Assembly (NCBI GenBank): GCA_903911085.1
Contig: CAIWCC010000215.1
Location: 19,618 to 83,617, forward strand
Origin: an uncultured Bacteroidales bacterium
Lineage (GTDB): Bacteria > Bacteroidota > Bacteroidia > Bacteroidales > Paludibacteraceae
Reading direction: 5' to 3'
Length of the DNA: 64,000 bases
The translations under genes were made by a program, and so were the position numbers. The notes under the pieces are model-generated. The model saw only the letters and a program-made list of their open reading frames with translations. It was not told where the DNA came from and ran no database searches. Position 1 is the stretch's first letter. Every line of letters starts with the position of its first letter. Below are positions 1-7,931 of this stretch, piece by piece.

Positions 1-261
1 GGCATCCAAACCAAAAGCATCGTATGAACCCGAACTGAATTTGCCAAAACGATGGTCTACCCTAAAATCAAGCTGTCCAGTTTGCATTCTTTCTATTGAT
101 TGTCCATTCATCAACCGGGTTGCTTTAAAAGTGCCAGTTGCAATTTCTGTTCTCTGCTCTGTCTCACTTTCTAGCAAAGCGTCTAAATCTACAGCTTGAG
201 ATATTACATACGCTGAGTTTAGAAAAAAGATAAGAGATATTAAAATAATTCTTGTATTCAT
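1..261 (-). CDS. DUF5777-type outer-membrane beta-barrel protein, partial (N-terminus)
   Basis: The gene runs off the left edge of the window; only the first 87 codons are visible. They begin with a signal peptide (MNTRIILISLIFFLNSAYV, about 20 residues). Then come TFKATRLMNGQSIE and LDFRVDHRFGKF, which match my memory of the start of the DUF5777 beta-barrel family. Members sit in the outer membrane and often lie beside c-type cytochromes, as here. The reaction is unknown. The start codon lies only 24 bp from the end of an insertion sequence, which separates this gene from the cytochrome genes it probably followed in one operon. Its present promoter is therefore unclear. Confidence 0.7.
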   Translation of the reverse strand, partial: MNTRIILISLIFFLNSAYVISQAVDLDALLESETEQRTEIATGTFKATRLMNGQSIERMQTGQLDFRVDHRFGKFSSGSYDAFGLDA

Positions 262-306
262 AATGAATCATGTTTAAAATTTATTATGAGTATCCGCTTG
301 GATACC

Positions 307-1230
307 TTAATTATTGTTTTTATAACTTACACAAGCAATAAGAAGCCTATCAAATAATTTATCTCCAAAATATCGTCTATTAAATTTATAGCAATACTCA
401 TTTAAATAACTCTGTAAGTATTGTGGCTCAATATCATGATGAATATCTAATAATAAACGTTTTGCATTACTAATTGCAATATGTACCCACGGCAGTATTT
501 CGTTAACTTTGTCTTTTGGGATTATTTGTGGTCTATGTTCAATATCAATGTCTTTAAATTTGCTATATGAATTTGAATTGTCAGTATCAATTATTGATTT
601 CTCTTCAATATTTTTCTCCACTAACAGTTTTATCGTTTCTGATTTTAAATCATTGATAACTATCATTCTAATGTGTCCAACCTTTCGAGGTTTCCCTTTT
701 TTTGTTGTTTGACCATCAACTGGAATACTTTCAGCCATAACTAATACTTTGCTCTTTTTCTGACTTCCTCTACCTCGTTTTAATGGTTTATCTTTATCAG
801 CATCACTAGCGATTGTAGAAAAGAAACCCTCATCCAACTCAATTACATTTGCTAATTGGTACTCTTCATCTCTTTTCCCCATAACTTCTCGTAATTTATG
901 AAGCATCAACCAAACAGGTTCGTACCTATTATGACCTAATTGTCTTTGAAGTTCAAGTGCTGAGAAACTCTTTTTCGTTGAAGTAATTAGATGCATTGCT
1001 ATAAACCAATATCTGAATGGGAGTCGAGAACCATGTAATGCAGTTCCACTACGTAAAGTTGTTCTGTTCCCACAATTACTACATTCATATTGACTCTTAT
1101 TTTCAATCCAACGATGTGTGCTACCATTACACATAGAACACTTCACACCTACGTTGTCTCGTATCTCCTTATATTTCAGTATACAACTTTCCTCGTCTGG
1201 AAATTGTGCTATAAAATTCAGTAAGTTCAT
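307..1230 (-). CDS. IS1595-family transposase (ISXO2-like)
   Basis: A 307-residue transposase. It has an N-terminal zinc ribbon (Cys31, Cys34, Cys50, Cys53) followed by an ISXO2-like catalytic domain. Two acidic residues are clear: Asp133 in VIELDEGFF and Asp215/217 in IIDTDNSN. Where most family members have Glu, this protein seems to have His250 in PWVHIAISNAKR; I recall that some IS1595 subgroups lack the canonical Glu, but I could not align it. The frame is intact. The start codon lies 24 bp inside a -7 element, so the element carries its own promoter. Confidence 0.9.
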   Translation of the reverse strand: MNLLNFIAQFPDEESCILKYKEIRDNVGVKCSMCNGSTHRWIENKSQYECSNCGNRTTLRSGTALHGSRLPFRYWFIAMHLITSTKKSFSALELQRQLGHNRYEPVWLMLHKLREVMGKRDEEYQLANVIELDEGFFSTIASDADKDKPLKRGRGSQKKSKVLVMAESIPVDGQTTKKGKPRKVGHIRMIVINDLKSETIKLLVEKNIEEKSIIDTDNSNSYSKFKDIDIEHRPQIIPKDKVNEILPWVHIAISNAKRLLLDIHHDIEPQYLQSYLNEYCYKFNRRYFGDKLFDRLLIACVSYKNNN

Positions 1231-1253
1231 TATCCTTGGTTTTTAATGGAACA

Positions 1254-1261
1254 CAAAGATA
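1254..1261 (-). promoter_or_regulatory. -7 promoter element of the transposase gene
   Basis: TATCTTTG on the minus strand matches the Bacteroidota -7 consensus TAnnTTTG and lies 24 bp upstream of the transposase start, inside the insertion sequence. No clear -33 TTTG was checked to a precise spacing. Confidence 0.5.
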
Positions 1262-1322
1262 ACATATTTTTAGGTATCCAAGCGGATAATCATAAAATTT
1301 ATTCAATGTTTTCTGTTGAGTA

Positions 1323-1700
1323 TTATTTACTTTGAGCTGCGCCTGTTTTCAACCACTGAATTATTATCAATGTTTCATTGACCGAAATCCCACCAAATTC
1401 TGCACCTATCATTGTACCACCAGGTTGCTTTACGGCTTTGTACAACAAAGAATTTTCAAATCCAGTTGAAGAATTTACCCATGTACTATTTACTTTGGTA
1501 TAGTCTAGTACATTTACTTTCTTACCGTAAGGTGCTACACCATCATGACATTTTGTACATTTTGCAAAAATGCCAGTCACTTCAGAATCAGTGTAATAAT
1601 ACTTATCTTTTAAGACAAAATCAGGTTCTCTATTATTCTCGCAAGCACTTACAAGAAATAATAACACAATTGCCAAAATGAGATTTAATTTTTTTTTCAT
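1323..1700 (-). CDS. Monohaem cytochrome c-like lipoprotein
   Basis: A 125-residue exported lipoprotein. A lipobox (LVSAC, Cys20) follows a hydrophobic signal. One canonical haem c motif CTKCH is present (Cys48, Cys51, His52). Residues 95-125 (GTMIGAEFGGISVNETLIIIQWL) resemble the C-terminal helix of small cytochromes and may provide the distal ligand. It would carry electrons at the outer face of a membrane. It lies 57 bp downstream of the cytochrome-maturation gene ccsA, so haem attachment is probably supplied by the same operon. The IS element starts 29 bp past its stop codon. Confidence 0.8.
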   Translation of the reverse strand: MKKKLNLILAIVLLFLVSACENNREPDFVLKDKYYYTDSEVTGIFAKCTKCHDGVAPYGKKVNVLDYTKVNSTWVNSSTGFENSLLYKAVKQPGGTMIGAEFGGISVNETLIIIQWLKTGAAQSK

Positions 1701-1757
1701 ACTCTATTAATCTATTTAATGAAACATCTATTTTTATAATTATTCAAAATTCTTTTA

Positions 1758-2558
1758 TTATTGACCAGAATACACATGAACGCTACTTTGAGCCGATGGC
1801 AAATAATTTATACCAAACCAACATATTAGCAAAATAACAAATGAAAAAGCCAATATCCAAAGCGGTCCAATTATCTTATTTGGGTGGCTATGACGGTAAT
1901 GAATATACACCAAGTATCCTAACCAAGTAATAAATGCCCATGTTTCTTTAGGATCCCAAGTCCAATAATTTCCCCATGCTTCTTTTGCCCAAAGAGCTCC
2001 AAAAATTAATCCTAAAGTAATAAATGCATAGCCAAGATAAACTAAATTGTCAGCTAGTTCAATGATTTTATTTTCGAGTTTATTTCTATATTTAAGCAAA
2101 ATCAAACCCTTAATTGCAACAATAGCAGCTCCAGCCAAAAAAGCATAAGCAATAATATAAACTATTACATGAGGCACAAACCAAATACTTTGTAATGCTG
2201 GCATTAGGGCTTTGTTGTGCATCTCAGGCTTTAAATAATTTAAGAGCAGAAACAAAAATGTCATTCCGAAACAATAAACCAAAAACCACTTGTATTTCCA
2301 CTTCACATAAGAAACATATCCAATAATTGATAAAAATAATGCGTACCAAAGTCGTGTTTCACCTAATGTTTTTAATGGTGGTCGACCTAATGAAATCCAA
2401 AGAATTGCAACAAAAGCAATTAAAAATAATATTCCAATTACAGAAAATAAATGTGTTGTATCATTTATTCGCTTATTGTTATTCATCATTGCTAGCATCG
2501 CTAGACTAAACATCAGAGACGAACTAAAAAAAAATATTGCGTAATTTGACCACTCCAT
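1758..2558 (-). CDS. ccsA: CcsA/CcmC-type cytochrome c assembly protein
   Basis: A polytopic membrane protein of 266 residues from the chosen start. It has the tryptophan-rich haem-handling signature WGNYWTWDPKETW at about residues 195-207, diagnostic for the CcsA/ResC/CcmC/CcmF family, and about eight membrane segments. With ResB it forms system II, which presents haem to apocytochromes on the periplasmic side. A longer reading from 2594 would overlap resB by 26 bp; the start at 2558 (MEWSNYAIFF) leaves a short gap after the resB stop and fits family starts better. The dedicated copy beside two haem proteins points to a self-contained redox operon. Confidence 0.88.
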   Translation of the reverse strand: MEWSNYAIFFFSSSLMFSLAMLAMMNNNKRINDTTHLFSVIGILFLIAFVAILWISLGRPPLKTLGETRLWYALFLSIIGYVSYVKWKYKWFLVYCFGMTFLFLLLNYLKPEMHNKALMPALQSIWFVPHVIVYIIAYAFLAGAAIVAIKGLILLKYRNKLENKIIELADNLVYLGYAFITLGLIFGALWAKEAWGNYWTWDPKETWAFITWLGYLVYIHYRHSHPNKIIGPLWILAFSFVILLICWFGINYLPSAQSSVHVYSGQ

Positions 2559-2568
2559 AACTTGATAT

Positions 2569-3789
2569 TTATTTCTTACCTCTCCAAAAAACAAAGAATG
2601 AACCTATAATCAACATCCCTAATCCAAAAAAAACAAAAGGTTGCCAAGGTTCTTTAATCAACTCAATAGTAGATGTATTTGACCATTTTCCCTTCTTATC
2701 ACTAAAACTAAAGATGTACATTTTCCAACCATCATAGTTTTGAGGACTATTAATTGAAATTGTTTTTAATTTTGATACTTCATTTTCGACAATTTCTATT
2801 CCAAGGCTCATTTCTTTTTGCTGTGGAAATAGCATTACCAAAGTGTGGGATGCATCAAGCGATATACTCGTTTTATCAAACAATTCATTTCCACTACATA
2901 TCCAACCTTGTGTTTTTTCATTTGTAATAATATTTTCCACTTGTACAAAAGCTGCTGGTGCTGAACCTACAGTGTCTAAAGAAATTACATTGTTTCCAAC
3001 TTTTATAGCTGATGGATAGTATTTAGTTGTCAGAATTGACCAATCCTTTAATCTCTTCGAATTATTTTCAGTTACTTCAACTGTATTTGTTGATTTATTT
3101 ATGTTATTCATGGATGTTTCGCTATCCATAATGGCTATTTTGGGATTGTAATTTATGAGTTTAAAATCTGTTTGTTTAATTTCAAATGGTAATCCAAATA
3201 CACTACCATGCTCATTATAAGCATAGTTATTGAACTGTGAGGTCGAAACATTCATCCTTAAATGTGTTTGATCTGGAAAACCAAAATTGGCAGCTGTTAA
3301 GGTAATCCACAAGCCAAGATGATTTAAAATATACCAAAAATTTCGTTTCTTAAATGGGTAAATTCGTTTAATGGTGGCAAAACCCAAAGTAATAATAAGT
3401 ATGAAGAGCGAAAAAATGTATGCCCAATTATAAGCTATATTATTTAAACCAAAATTTTGAACCAATTTATTATTTGACTCTTCTTGCGTAACAAATCCCA
3501 TTAAAAGTGAAATAACCGAAAACCCAACGATAGAACTTATTGCAGCTTTGGCTGATGACAACCAAACAACAAAGGAATTGTTCTTATGCTTAAAATGACC
3601 AGTAACTATTAAAACGATAATCAACAAAAGCATTATCAAGTTTACTGGAAATTTTAAAATTGTAACATTTACTGCTCCAACAAAAAACTGCAAGAAAAAG
3701 CCAATTGCTATTAAACTTCCTACAATCAAAAAGCTTTGTAAATATGAAAGCTCTTTGAAGTTGAAGCTGCCTCGGTTTTGTTGTATCAT
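2569..3789 (-). CDS. resB: ResB-like cytochrome c biogenesis protein
   Basis: A 406-residue membrane protein. Four hydrophobic segments occupy about the first 165 residues, a large soluble periplasmic domain follows (about 170-380), and a last segment (FFGLGMLIIGSFFVFWRG) ends the protein. This is the layout of ResB/Ccs1, the partner of CcsA in system II cytochrome c maturation. Sequence conservation is low in this family, so the call relies on topology and on ccsA lying immediately downstream. It follows the haem lipoprotein gene by 81 bp and is probably cotranscribed with it. Confidence 0.78.
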   Translation of the reverse strand: MIQQNRGSFNFKELSYLQSFLIVGSLIAIGFFLQFFVGAVNVTILKFPVNLIMLLLIIVLIVTGHFKHKNNSFVVWLSSAKAAISSIVGFSVISLLMGFVTQEESNNKLVQNFGLNNIAYNWAYIFSLFILIITLGFATIKRIYPFKKRNFWYILNHLGLWITLTAANFGFPDQTHLRMNVSTSQFNNYAYNEHGSVFGLPFEIKQTDFKLINYNPKIAIMDSETSMNNINKSTNTVEVTENNSKRLKDWSILTTKYYPSAIKVGNNVISLDTVGSAPAAFVQVENIITNEKTQGWICSGNELFDKTSISLDASHTLVMLFPQQKEMSLGIEIVENEVSKLKTISINSPQNYDGWKMYIFSFSDKKGKWSNTSTIELIKEPWQPFVFFGLGMLIIGSFFVFWRGKK

Positions 3790-3870
3790 TTTTTATAGTA
3801 ATATTAAAATGGAGGTAATAGGGTTTTTGTCATTTACAAAAACCCTATTTATAATAATAAGAAGAGTCAA

Positions 3871-5079
3871 TTAAAATGTTGCTACGGTAGCAAATTTCAA
3901 TTTTAAATCAGGTTTCAATCCATGTTCGCCATTACCATTATCAAAAATAGCAAAACCAAATTGGTAAGTTTTTGTAATATTAAATTGAGTGTCATACAAC
4001 GGGTCAGCCGTCACTAAACTTCTTTTCACTTCTACAACCCAACCTTTACCATCTACATATTTGGCATAAGTCATTACATCACCTTTACTTCCAGTAATTG
4101 GACCTCTATTTATAACCGAAAAGATTTTTTTCGATCCCGTAATAGAATAATCAGCTGCTGCTGCATTTGGGTCAAGTTTTGAACCGTCTTCCATGGTCAA
4201 AACACCATTCAAATCAACAGCTGTAACCAACTTTGCTGTTTTATTATCGATATCTGCTTGATCAATTACAATTTTTCCTGTTTTTTCAGTTAGCACATAC
4301 CATGGAACTGCTATTTTTGTTGTGCCAGTACTTCCTGTTGGAAGCAAATTTTGGCTATTTGTAGCACTTGCTAATGGAGTGGCAATTTGTGCAGCGTTAA
4401 GAGCATCTGATTTACGACCTGAAGTAAAACCACCTACAGCAGTAGTACTTGGAGTTTTAACTGTAATGTAACCATCTTGTAATTGGCTAGAAGGTTGAGA
4501 TTGAACGCTTCTCCAATGCCAAAGATCTGCATTAAATTCGGCAACATCGGAATAGTGATCATGAATATTATTATTGTCGGTATGACAAGTTGACCAACAT
4601 GTATATTTATCCCAGTTCACATTGCTCGAAATAGGGAAAGCCATACCAAATTTATCTTCTCCGTATTTCTCAGTTGCCGAAAGTACATTAGTTGGGCGAG
4701 TCCACAATTTAGTAGTGGCATTGAAATACCAAGCTCTTTGATCAACACTTTTTGTCAAATCGTCAATTTCTACCAAAAAATAAATGTTAGTTGCATCGTA
4801 CATTGAACGCAAAGTGAAAGTGTATGATTCGCCAGCGAAATACTTGTAAAGACCGTCAAAAACATCAGCTCCAGGCATTGTTGTTTTGTTCGATAATTTG
4901 TTACAACCTGCCCATGATGCATCAATTACACCGTCCATGGTTGGTGCTGTAGTTGTAGCAAGTGAAATAAGTTCTGTTGCACTTGTAACTGGATCAGGTG
5001 TAACTGAATCTGTTTTACAACTTTGGGTGGTTACTGCTATAGCAACTGCCGCCATAAGAAAGAATTTGTTTGTTTTCAT
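3871..5079 (-). CDS. Ethylbenzene-dehydrogenase-related haem-binding lipoprotein
   Basis: A 402-residue lipoprotein (lipobox TTQSC, Cys21). Residues 35-150 include the strand-rich pattern APTMDGVIDASWAG and DATNIYFLVEIDD, typical of the haem-binding gamma-subunit fold of ethylbenzene/DMS dehydrogenases. A CWSTCH sequence follows (Cys161, Cys165, His166): a CX3CH spacing rather than CX2CH, which could bind haem c covalently or simply form a disulfide. No molybdopterin subunit is encoded nearby. It heads an operon with resB, ccsA and a cytochrome, and two copies of a 23-bp palindrome lie upstream, pointing to control by the neighbouring Rrf2 regulator. Confidence 0.75.
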   Translation of the reverse strand: MKTNKFFLMAAVAIAVTTQSCKTDSVTPDPVTSATELISLATTTAPTMDGVIDASWAGCNKLSNKTTMPGADVFDGLYKYFAGESYTFTLRSMYDATNIYFLVEIDDLTKSVDQRAWYFNATTKLWTRPTNVLSATEKYGEDKFGMAFPISSNVNWDKYTCWSTCHTDNNNIHDHYSDVAEFNADLWHWRSVQSQPSSQLQDGYITVKTPSTTAVGGFTSGRKSDALNAAQIATPLASATNSQNLLPTGSTGTTKIAVPWYVLTEKTGKIVIDQADIDNKTAKLVTAVDLNGVLTMEDGSKLDPNAAAADYSITGSKKIFSVINRGPITGSKGDVMTYAKYVDGKGWVVEVKRSLVTADPLYDTQFNITKTYQFGFAIFDNGNGEHGLKPDLKLKFATVATF

Positions 5080-5184
5080 GATTTGATTTTTTTTTGTTTT
5101 GAATACTAAATTTATTTGTAAATCTATGTGGATATTTTCTTTATGTAAATAAAAAGTGAATTCATTTATCCTATTAAAAGTATA

Positions 5185-5207
5185 AATGCTATCACATAAG
5201 TAGCATT
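5185..5207. promoter_or_regulatory. Operator copy 1: 23-bp inverted repeat upstream of the redox operon
   Basis: The half sites AATGCTATCACAT and GTAGCATT form an imperfect dyad. It lies 106 bp upstream of the haem lipoprotein start and matches two other copies at 5241-5263 and 5808-5830. Its length and symmetry fit Rrf2-family operators. No binding data exist here. Confidence 0.65.
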
Positions 5208-5240
5208 GTATGAGAAATAAAAAAGTCTAAATACTTTATT

Positions 5241-5263
5241 AATACTATCACATTGATAGCATT
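5241..5263. promoter_or_regulatory. Operator copy 2: 23-bp inverted repeat upstream of the redox operon
   Basis: The half sites AATACTATCACAT and ATAGCATT are nearly identical to copy 1, and the centre-to-centre distance to copy 1 is 56 bp. It lies between the regulator's stop codon and the operon. Two sites in tandem could allow cooperative repression. Confidence 0.65.
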
Positions 5264-5320
5264 ATTTCGATGACAATTAAATTGTTAAGCTTCACTACAA
5301 AAAAACGATCTAAATTAATC

Positions 5321-5767
5321 TCAACTTGTAATTTGTAAACTTTCTAAATCTTTGCATTCATAGTATGTTTCTTCTATAATTTGTGACAATTTTTTTTTCA
5401 ATAAAATTGACTCAAAATCTTCTTTAAATTCACCCCAATAGTTTCGTCCCTTACAATCGTGTAGTGATCTGTCACAAAAGTTTAAATTATTGATGCATTC
5501 GATAACGACAATTTGTTCAAATGCAGTGTAAATATCCAACATGCTTATTTCTTCAGCCGGGCGAGTCAATCTGTAACCACTGCCTTTGCCTTTTGAATTA
5601 ATAATTAAACCTTTTAATTTTAACGATGCGATTATTGGATCGAGATATTTTAATGAAATATTTTGATTTTTTGCTATGTCTTTCTGTAGCATACCATTCG
5701 GATCGTTCGAACTTGCAATTTCCAACATTGTTCTCAATCCGTAACGTATTTTAGAATTTACTCTCAT
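5321..5767 (-). CDS. Rrf2-family transcriptional regulator with a three-cysteine cluster
   Basis: A 148-residue regulator from the start MRVNSKIRYG (5767); an upstream extension to 5839 would place the operator and the -7 element inside the gene. An N-terminal winged helix (about 1-70, ending KGSGYRLTRP) is typical of Rrf2. Cys91, Cys98 and Cys105 (CX6CX6C, ECINNLNFCDRSLHDC) sit where IscR and NsrR bind an Fe-S cluster, so it may sense iron, oxygen or nitric oxide. It is transcribed toward the redox operon. A copy of the putative operator overlaps its own promoter region, suggesting autoregulation. Confidence 0.88.
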   Translation of the reverse strand: MRVNSKIRYGLRTMLEIASSNDPNGMLQKDIAKNQNISLKYLDPIIASLKLKGLIINSKGKGSGYRLTRPAEEISMLDIYTAFEQIVVIECINNLNFCDRSLHDCKGRNYWGEFKEDFESILLKKKLSQIIEETYYECKDLESLQITS

Positions 5768-5786
5768 AATTAAAGAAATTTTTCCG

Positions 5787-5794
5787 CAAATATA
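5787..5794 (-). promoter_or_regulatory. -7 promoter element of the Rrf2 gene
   Basis: TATATTTG on the minus strand (TAnnTTTG) lies 20 bp upstream of the chosen start codon. The third operator copy (5808-5830) sits just upstream, where the -33 element would be, so a bound regulator should block polymerase. Confidence 0.5.
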
Positions 5795-5807
5795 TAGGAA
5801 AATATTT

Positions 5808-5830
5808 AATGCTATTACATTGGTAGCATT
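5808..5830. promoter_or_regulatory. Operator copy 3: 23-bp inverted repeat at the Rrf2 promoter
   Basis: The half sites AATGCTATTACAT and GTAGCATT match the two copies upstream of the redox operon. Placement over the -33 region of the regulator gene fits negative autoregulation. This is inference from position and sequence identity only. Confidence 0.65.
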
Positions 5831-5839
5831 AAATATCAT

Positions 5840-6388
5840 AATTTATATCAGTTCTAAATAAATAGAGTTCTTAGTGGTCGTTGATTCTTGTTGTAATGTA
5901 ATGAAATACAAGATGTAATATAGTTTTCTAATTGAACTTTTGTTGATTTTAGTGATTTATTAAAGAATTATTTCTTTATTGAAATATTTCTTTATGAATT
6001 AAAATGAAATATATTCGCCTTAAAATATGTCAATTATGTATGAAAATGCGCAATAAACTATTAAATTATTATGTTTGTTGTTTGAATTAATATTGTATAT
6101 TTTTTTTGTTGAAGATGAATAGAATTGCTATATCAGTAAGTTTACTTAAAATAAGCCGTTTTGGTGAATTCTGACATATTTATAAAAATAACTATGTGTT
6201 TTTTAAACAACAACGAACTTATGATGTTATAGACACATATATTTGTTGAAGTTCATAAAGTATTTATTTAGAAATGTTTTTTGTAGTTAATTAGAAGTTA
6301 TACTTATAGTTAGCTTTTACAGAAAAAAATGAATGAATTATTTCGATAACAAAGTTTGAACAAATAGCAAATTCAGTATAAAAATGTT
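5840..6388. other. Gene-free AT-rich spacer
   Basis: About 550 bp between divergently oriented genes. It is very AT-rich. I see no open frame with family resemblance, no strong hairpin and no repeat. The right end leads into the promoter of the polyprenyl synthase gene. Confidence 0.6.
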
Positions 6389-6396
6389 TACTTTTG
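6389..6396 (+). promoter_or_regulatory. -7 promoter element of the polyprenyl synthase gene
   Basis: TACTTTTG matches TAnnTTTG and lies 25 bp upstream of the ATG. The nearest TTTG upstream (6355-6358) is 30 bp away, longer than the usual spacing of about 20, so the -33 element is uncertain. Confidence 0.4.
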
Positions 6397-6421
6397 CCTT
6401 ACTAATATTTCAAATACTTGC

Positions 6422-7399
6422 ATGAAAATAATTGACGAAATCAGAAAACCGATACTTTTTGAATTGCAATTGCTTGCTGACACATTTGTCGAACCACTTA
6501 ATACAGATAATGAACTGTTATTGAGCGTAAATGAGTATATGCTAAATATGAGTGGAAAACAACTTCGGCCAATTATTACAATTTTATCTGCAAAAATATG
6601 CGGTGAAGTAAATAAAAATACCATTTATGGAGCTCATTCACTCGAGATTTTGCATACTGCTAGTCTAATTCACGATGATGTGGTAGATGATACGCTCGAA
6701 AGACGTGGAAATCCATCGATAAATGCAATATGGAGTAATAAAACAGCCGTTTTCTCAGGCGACTATATGTTTTCTAAATCACTTAGTTATGCCATCAAAA
6801 CTCAAAATATCGCAATCTTGAAATCTGTTTCCGATATTGGAAATCAACTTACGGATGGTGAGTTATTACAATTGGTGAATACAAGTCTTTCCAAAAGTTC
6901 AGAAGCAAATTATTTCACAATTATTCGCAAAAAAACGGCACAATTATTTTCATCATGCGCCGAAGTGGGAGGGTTATCTGCAAATGCTTATTGTGATACA
7001 TTGAGCCATTTACGAAACTTTGGTGAATACTTGGGTATTTGTTTTCAATTAAAAGATGATGTTTTCGATTATTTCGAAGATATTAATATTGGAAAACCAA
7101 CCGGTAATGATATTAGAGACGGAAAAATCACATTGCCACTAATTTTCGCTTTGCAAAATTCAATTAATGTTGACGAAAAAAATCAGGTATTAGCATGGAT
7201 TGAAAGAAAAGATTTTTCAGAAGAAAACATAAAAGCTATAACGCGTTTTACACACAAAAATGGTGGGGTTGATTATTCGATTCAAAAAATGGAAGAATTC
7301 AAAAATAAAGCTATCGCAGAACTTGATAGTTTTGTTGATAGCGTTGAAAAAAAGGCTCTAGTTTTGTGTGCCGAATATGCTAGTTCTCGTAAATTGTAA
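6422..7399 (+). CDS. Polyprenyl diphosphate synthase (trans-isoprenyl chain elongation)
   Basis: 325 residues, full length for the family. The first aspartate-rich motif is HDDVVDD (Asp85-Asp90) and the second is QLKDDVFDYF (Asp212, Asp213, Asp216); GKQLRP (45-50) and HTASLIHDD are also typical. The enzyme condenses isopentenyl diphosphate onto an allylic starter in the cytosol, making long polyprenyl diphosphates, most likely the quinone side chain (IspB/HepT-like). Chain length cannot be read with certainty. It stands alone on the plus strand between the redox operon and the polysaccharide locus. Confidence 0.93.
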   Translation: MKIIDEIRKPILFELQLLADTFVEPLNTDNELLLSVNEYMLNMSGKQLRPIITILSAKICGEVNKNTIYGAHSLEILHTASLIHDDVVDDTLERRGNPSINAIWSNKTAVFSGDYMFSKSLSYAIKTQNIAILKSVSDIGNQLTDGELLQLVNTSLSKSSEANYFTIIRKKTAQLFSSCAEVGGLSANAYCDTLSHLRNFGEYLGICFQLKDDVFDYFEDINIGKPTGNDIRDGKITLPLIFALQNSINVDEKNQVLAWIERKDFSEENIKAITRFTHKNGGVDYSIQKMEEFKNKAIAELDSFVDSVEKKALVLCAEYASSRKL

Positions 7400-7515
7400 A
7401 ATATATTGTTTAAAGACTTTTTTGATATGGTATTTTTGTATTTGACAATGTTGACCAGCAATTTTTTCTTAACGAAATAGTTTAATTTACAGAATTCTCA
7501 TTTGTTTTTAGATTA

Positions 7516-7914
7516 CTATAATACCATTATATCATCTACTCCAATTGGCGTATAAGGTCCTTCTTTAACTTCAAAAATGACTGTTCCCTTTTCCAAAACC
7601 TCCAACGAGTGCCATTGCCCAATAGGAATATCTACTCCATATTTTCCTTCGAGAGGATTTAATACAATGGATTCAATCAACTCACAATCTTTATTGTAAA
7701 ATAATACACGAATGCTCCCACGTAATAATACATACGTTTCTGCGGTATGACAATGTCTATGAATTGGCAGTTCGGTGCCAGGTTCCAATGCATTGAGTAA
7801 ACGTTGAGCTTTAGCCTCTAGAGTTTCGTGAAAATTGAAATTCATGCGCTTACGTTGACTTACTTCGGCTTGAGATGTAACAGAATCTAGTAAATTTTGG
7901 TCAATAAGTGTCAT
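7516..7914 (-). CDS. wbuC: WbuC-family cupin-fold protein
   Basis: 132 residues with a single cupin barrel. The metal-ligand patterns PIHRHCHTAETYVLLRGS (about 50-67) and GQWHSLEVLEKGTVIFEVKEGPY (about 98-120) are those of WbuC. WbuC genes occur in O-antigen clusters that make N-acetyl-L-fucosamine, but the activity is not established. It is the most downstream gene of this minus-strand locus, 17 bp after the WecA-like gene, while the FucNAc pathway genes lie about 17 kb upstream. That distance suggests rearrangement of an originally compact cluster. Confidence 0.82.
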   Translation of the reverse strand: MTLIDQNLLDSVTSQAEVSQRKRMNFNFHETLEAKAQRLLNALEPGTELPIHRHCHTAETYVLLRGSIRVLFYNKDCELIESIVLNPLEGKYGVDIPIGQWHSLEVLEKGTVIFEVKEGPYTPIGVDDIMVL

Positions 7915-7931
7915 AGTCTAAAATTTATATA

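Larger units (their letters stand above)
286..1293 (-). mobile_element. IS1595-family insertion sequence, complete
   Basis: This is a 1008-bp element with one transposase gene. Its ends are 22-bp inverted repeats with one mismatch (286-307 and 1272-1293; core TATCCGCTTGGATACCT). The 10-bp direct repeat AAAATTTATT flanks it at 276-285 and 1294-1303 and is best read as the target duplication; the family norm I recall is 8 bp. Intact ends and an open transposase suggest a recent, possibly still mobile, insertion. It sits between the cytochrome lipoprotein gene and the DUF5777 gene. Confidence 0.88.

Noticed and set aside
1412-1681. Plus-strand 89-residue frame
   Set aside because: Antisense to the cytochrome lipoprotein gene, which has a haem motif and lipobox.
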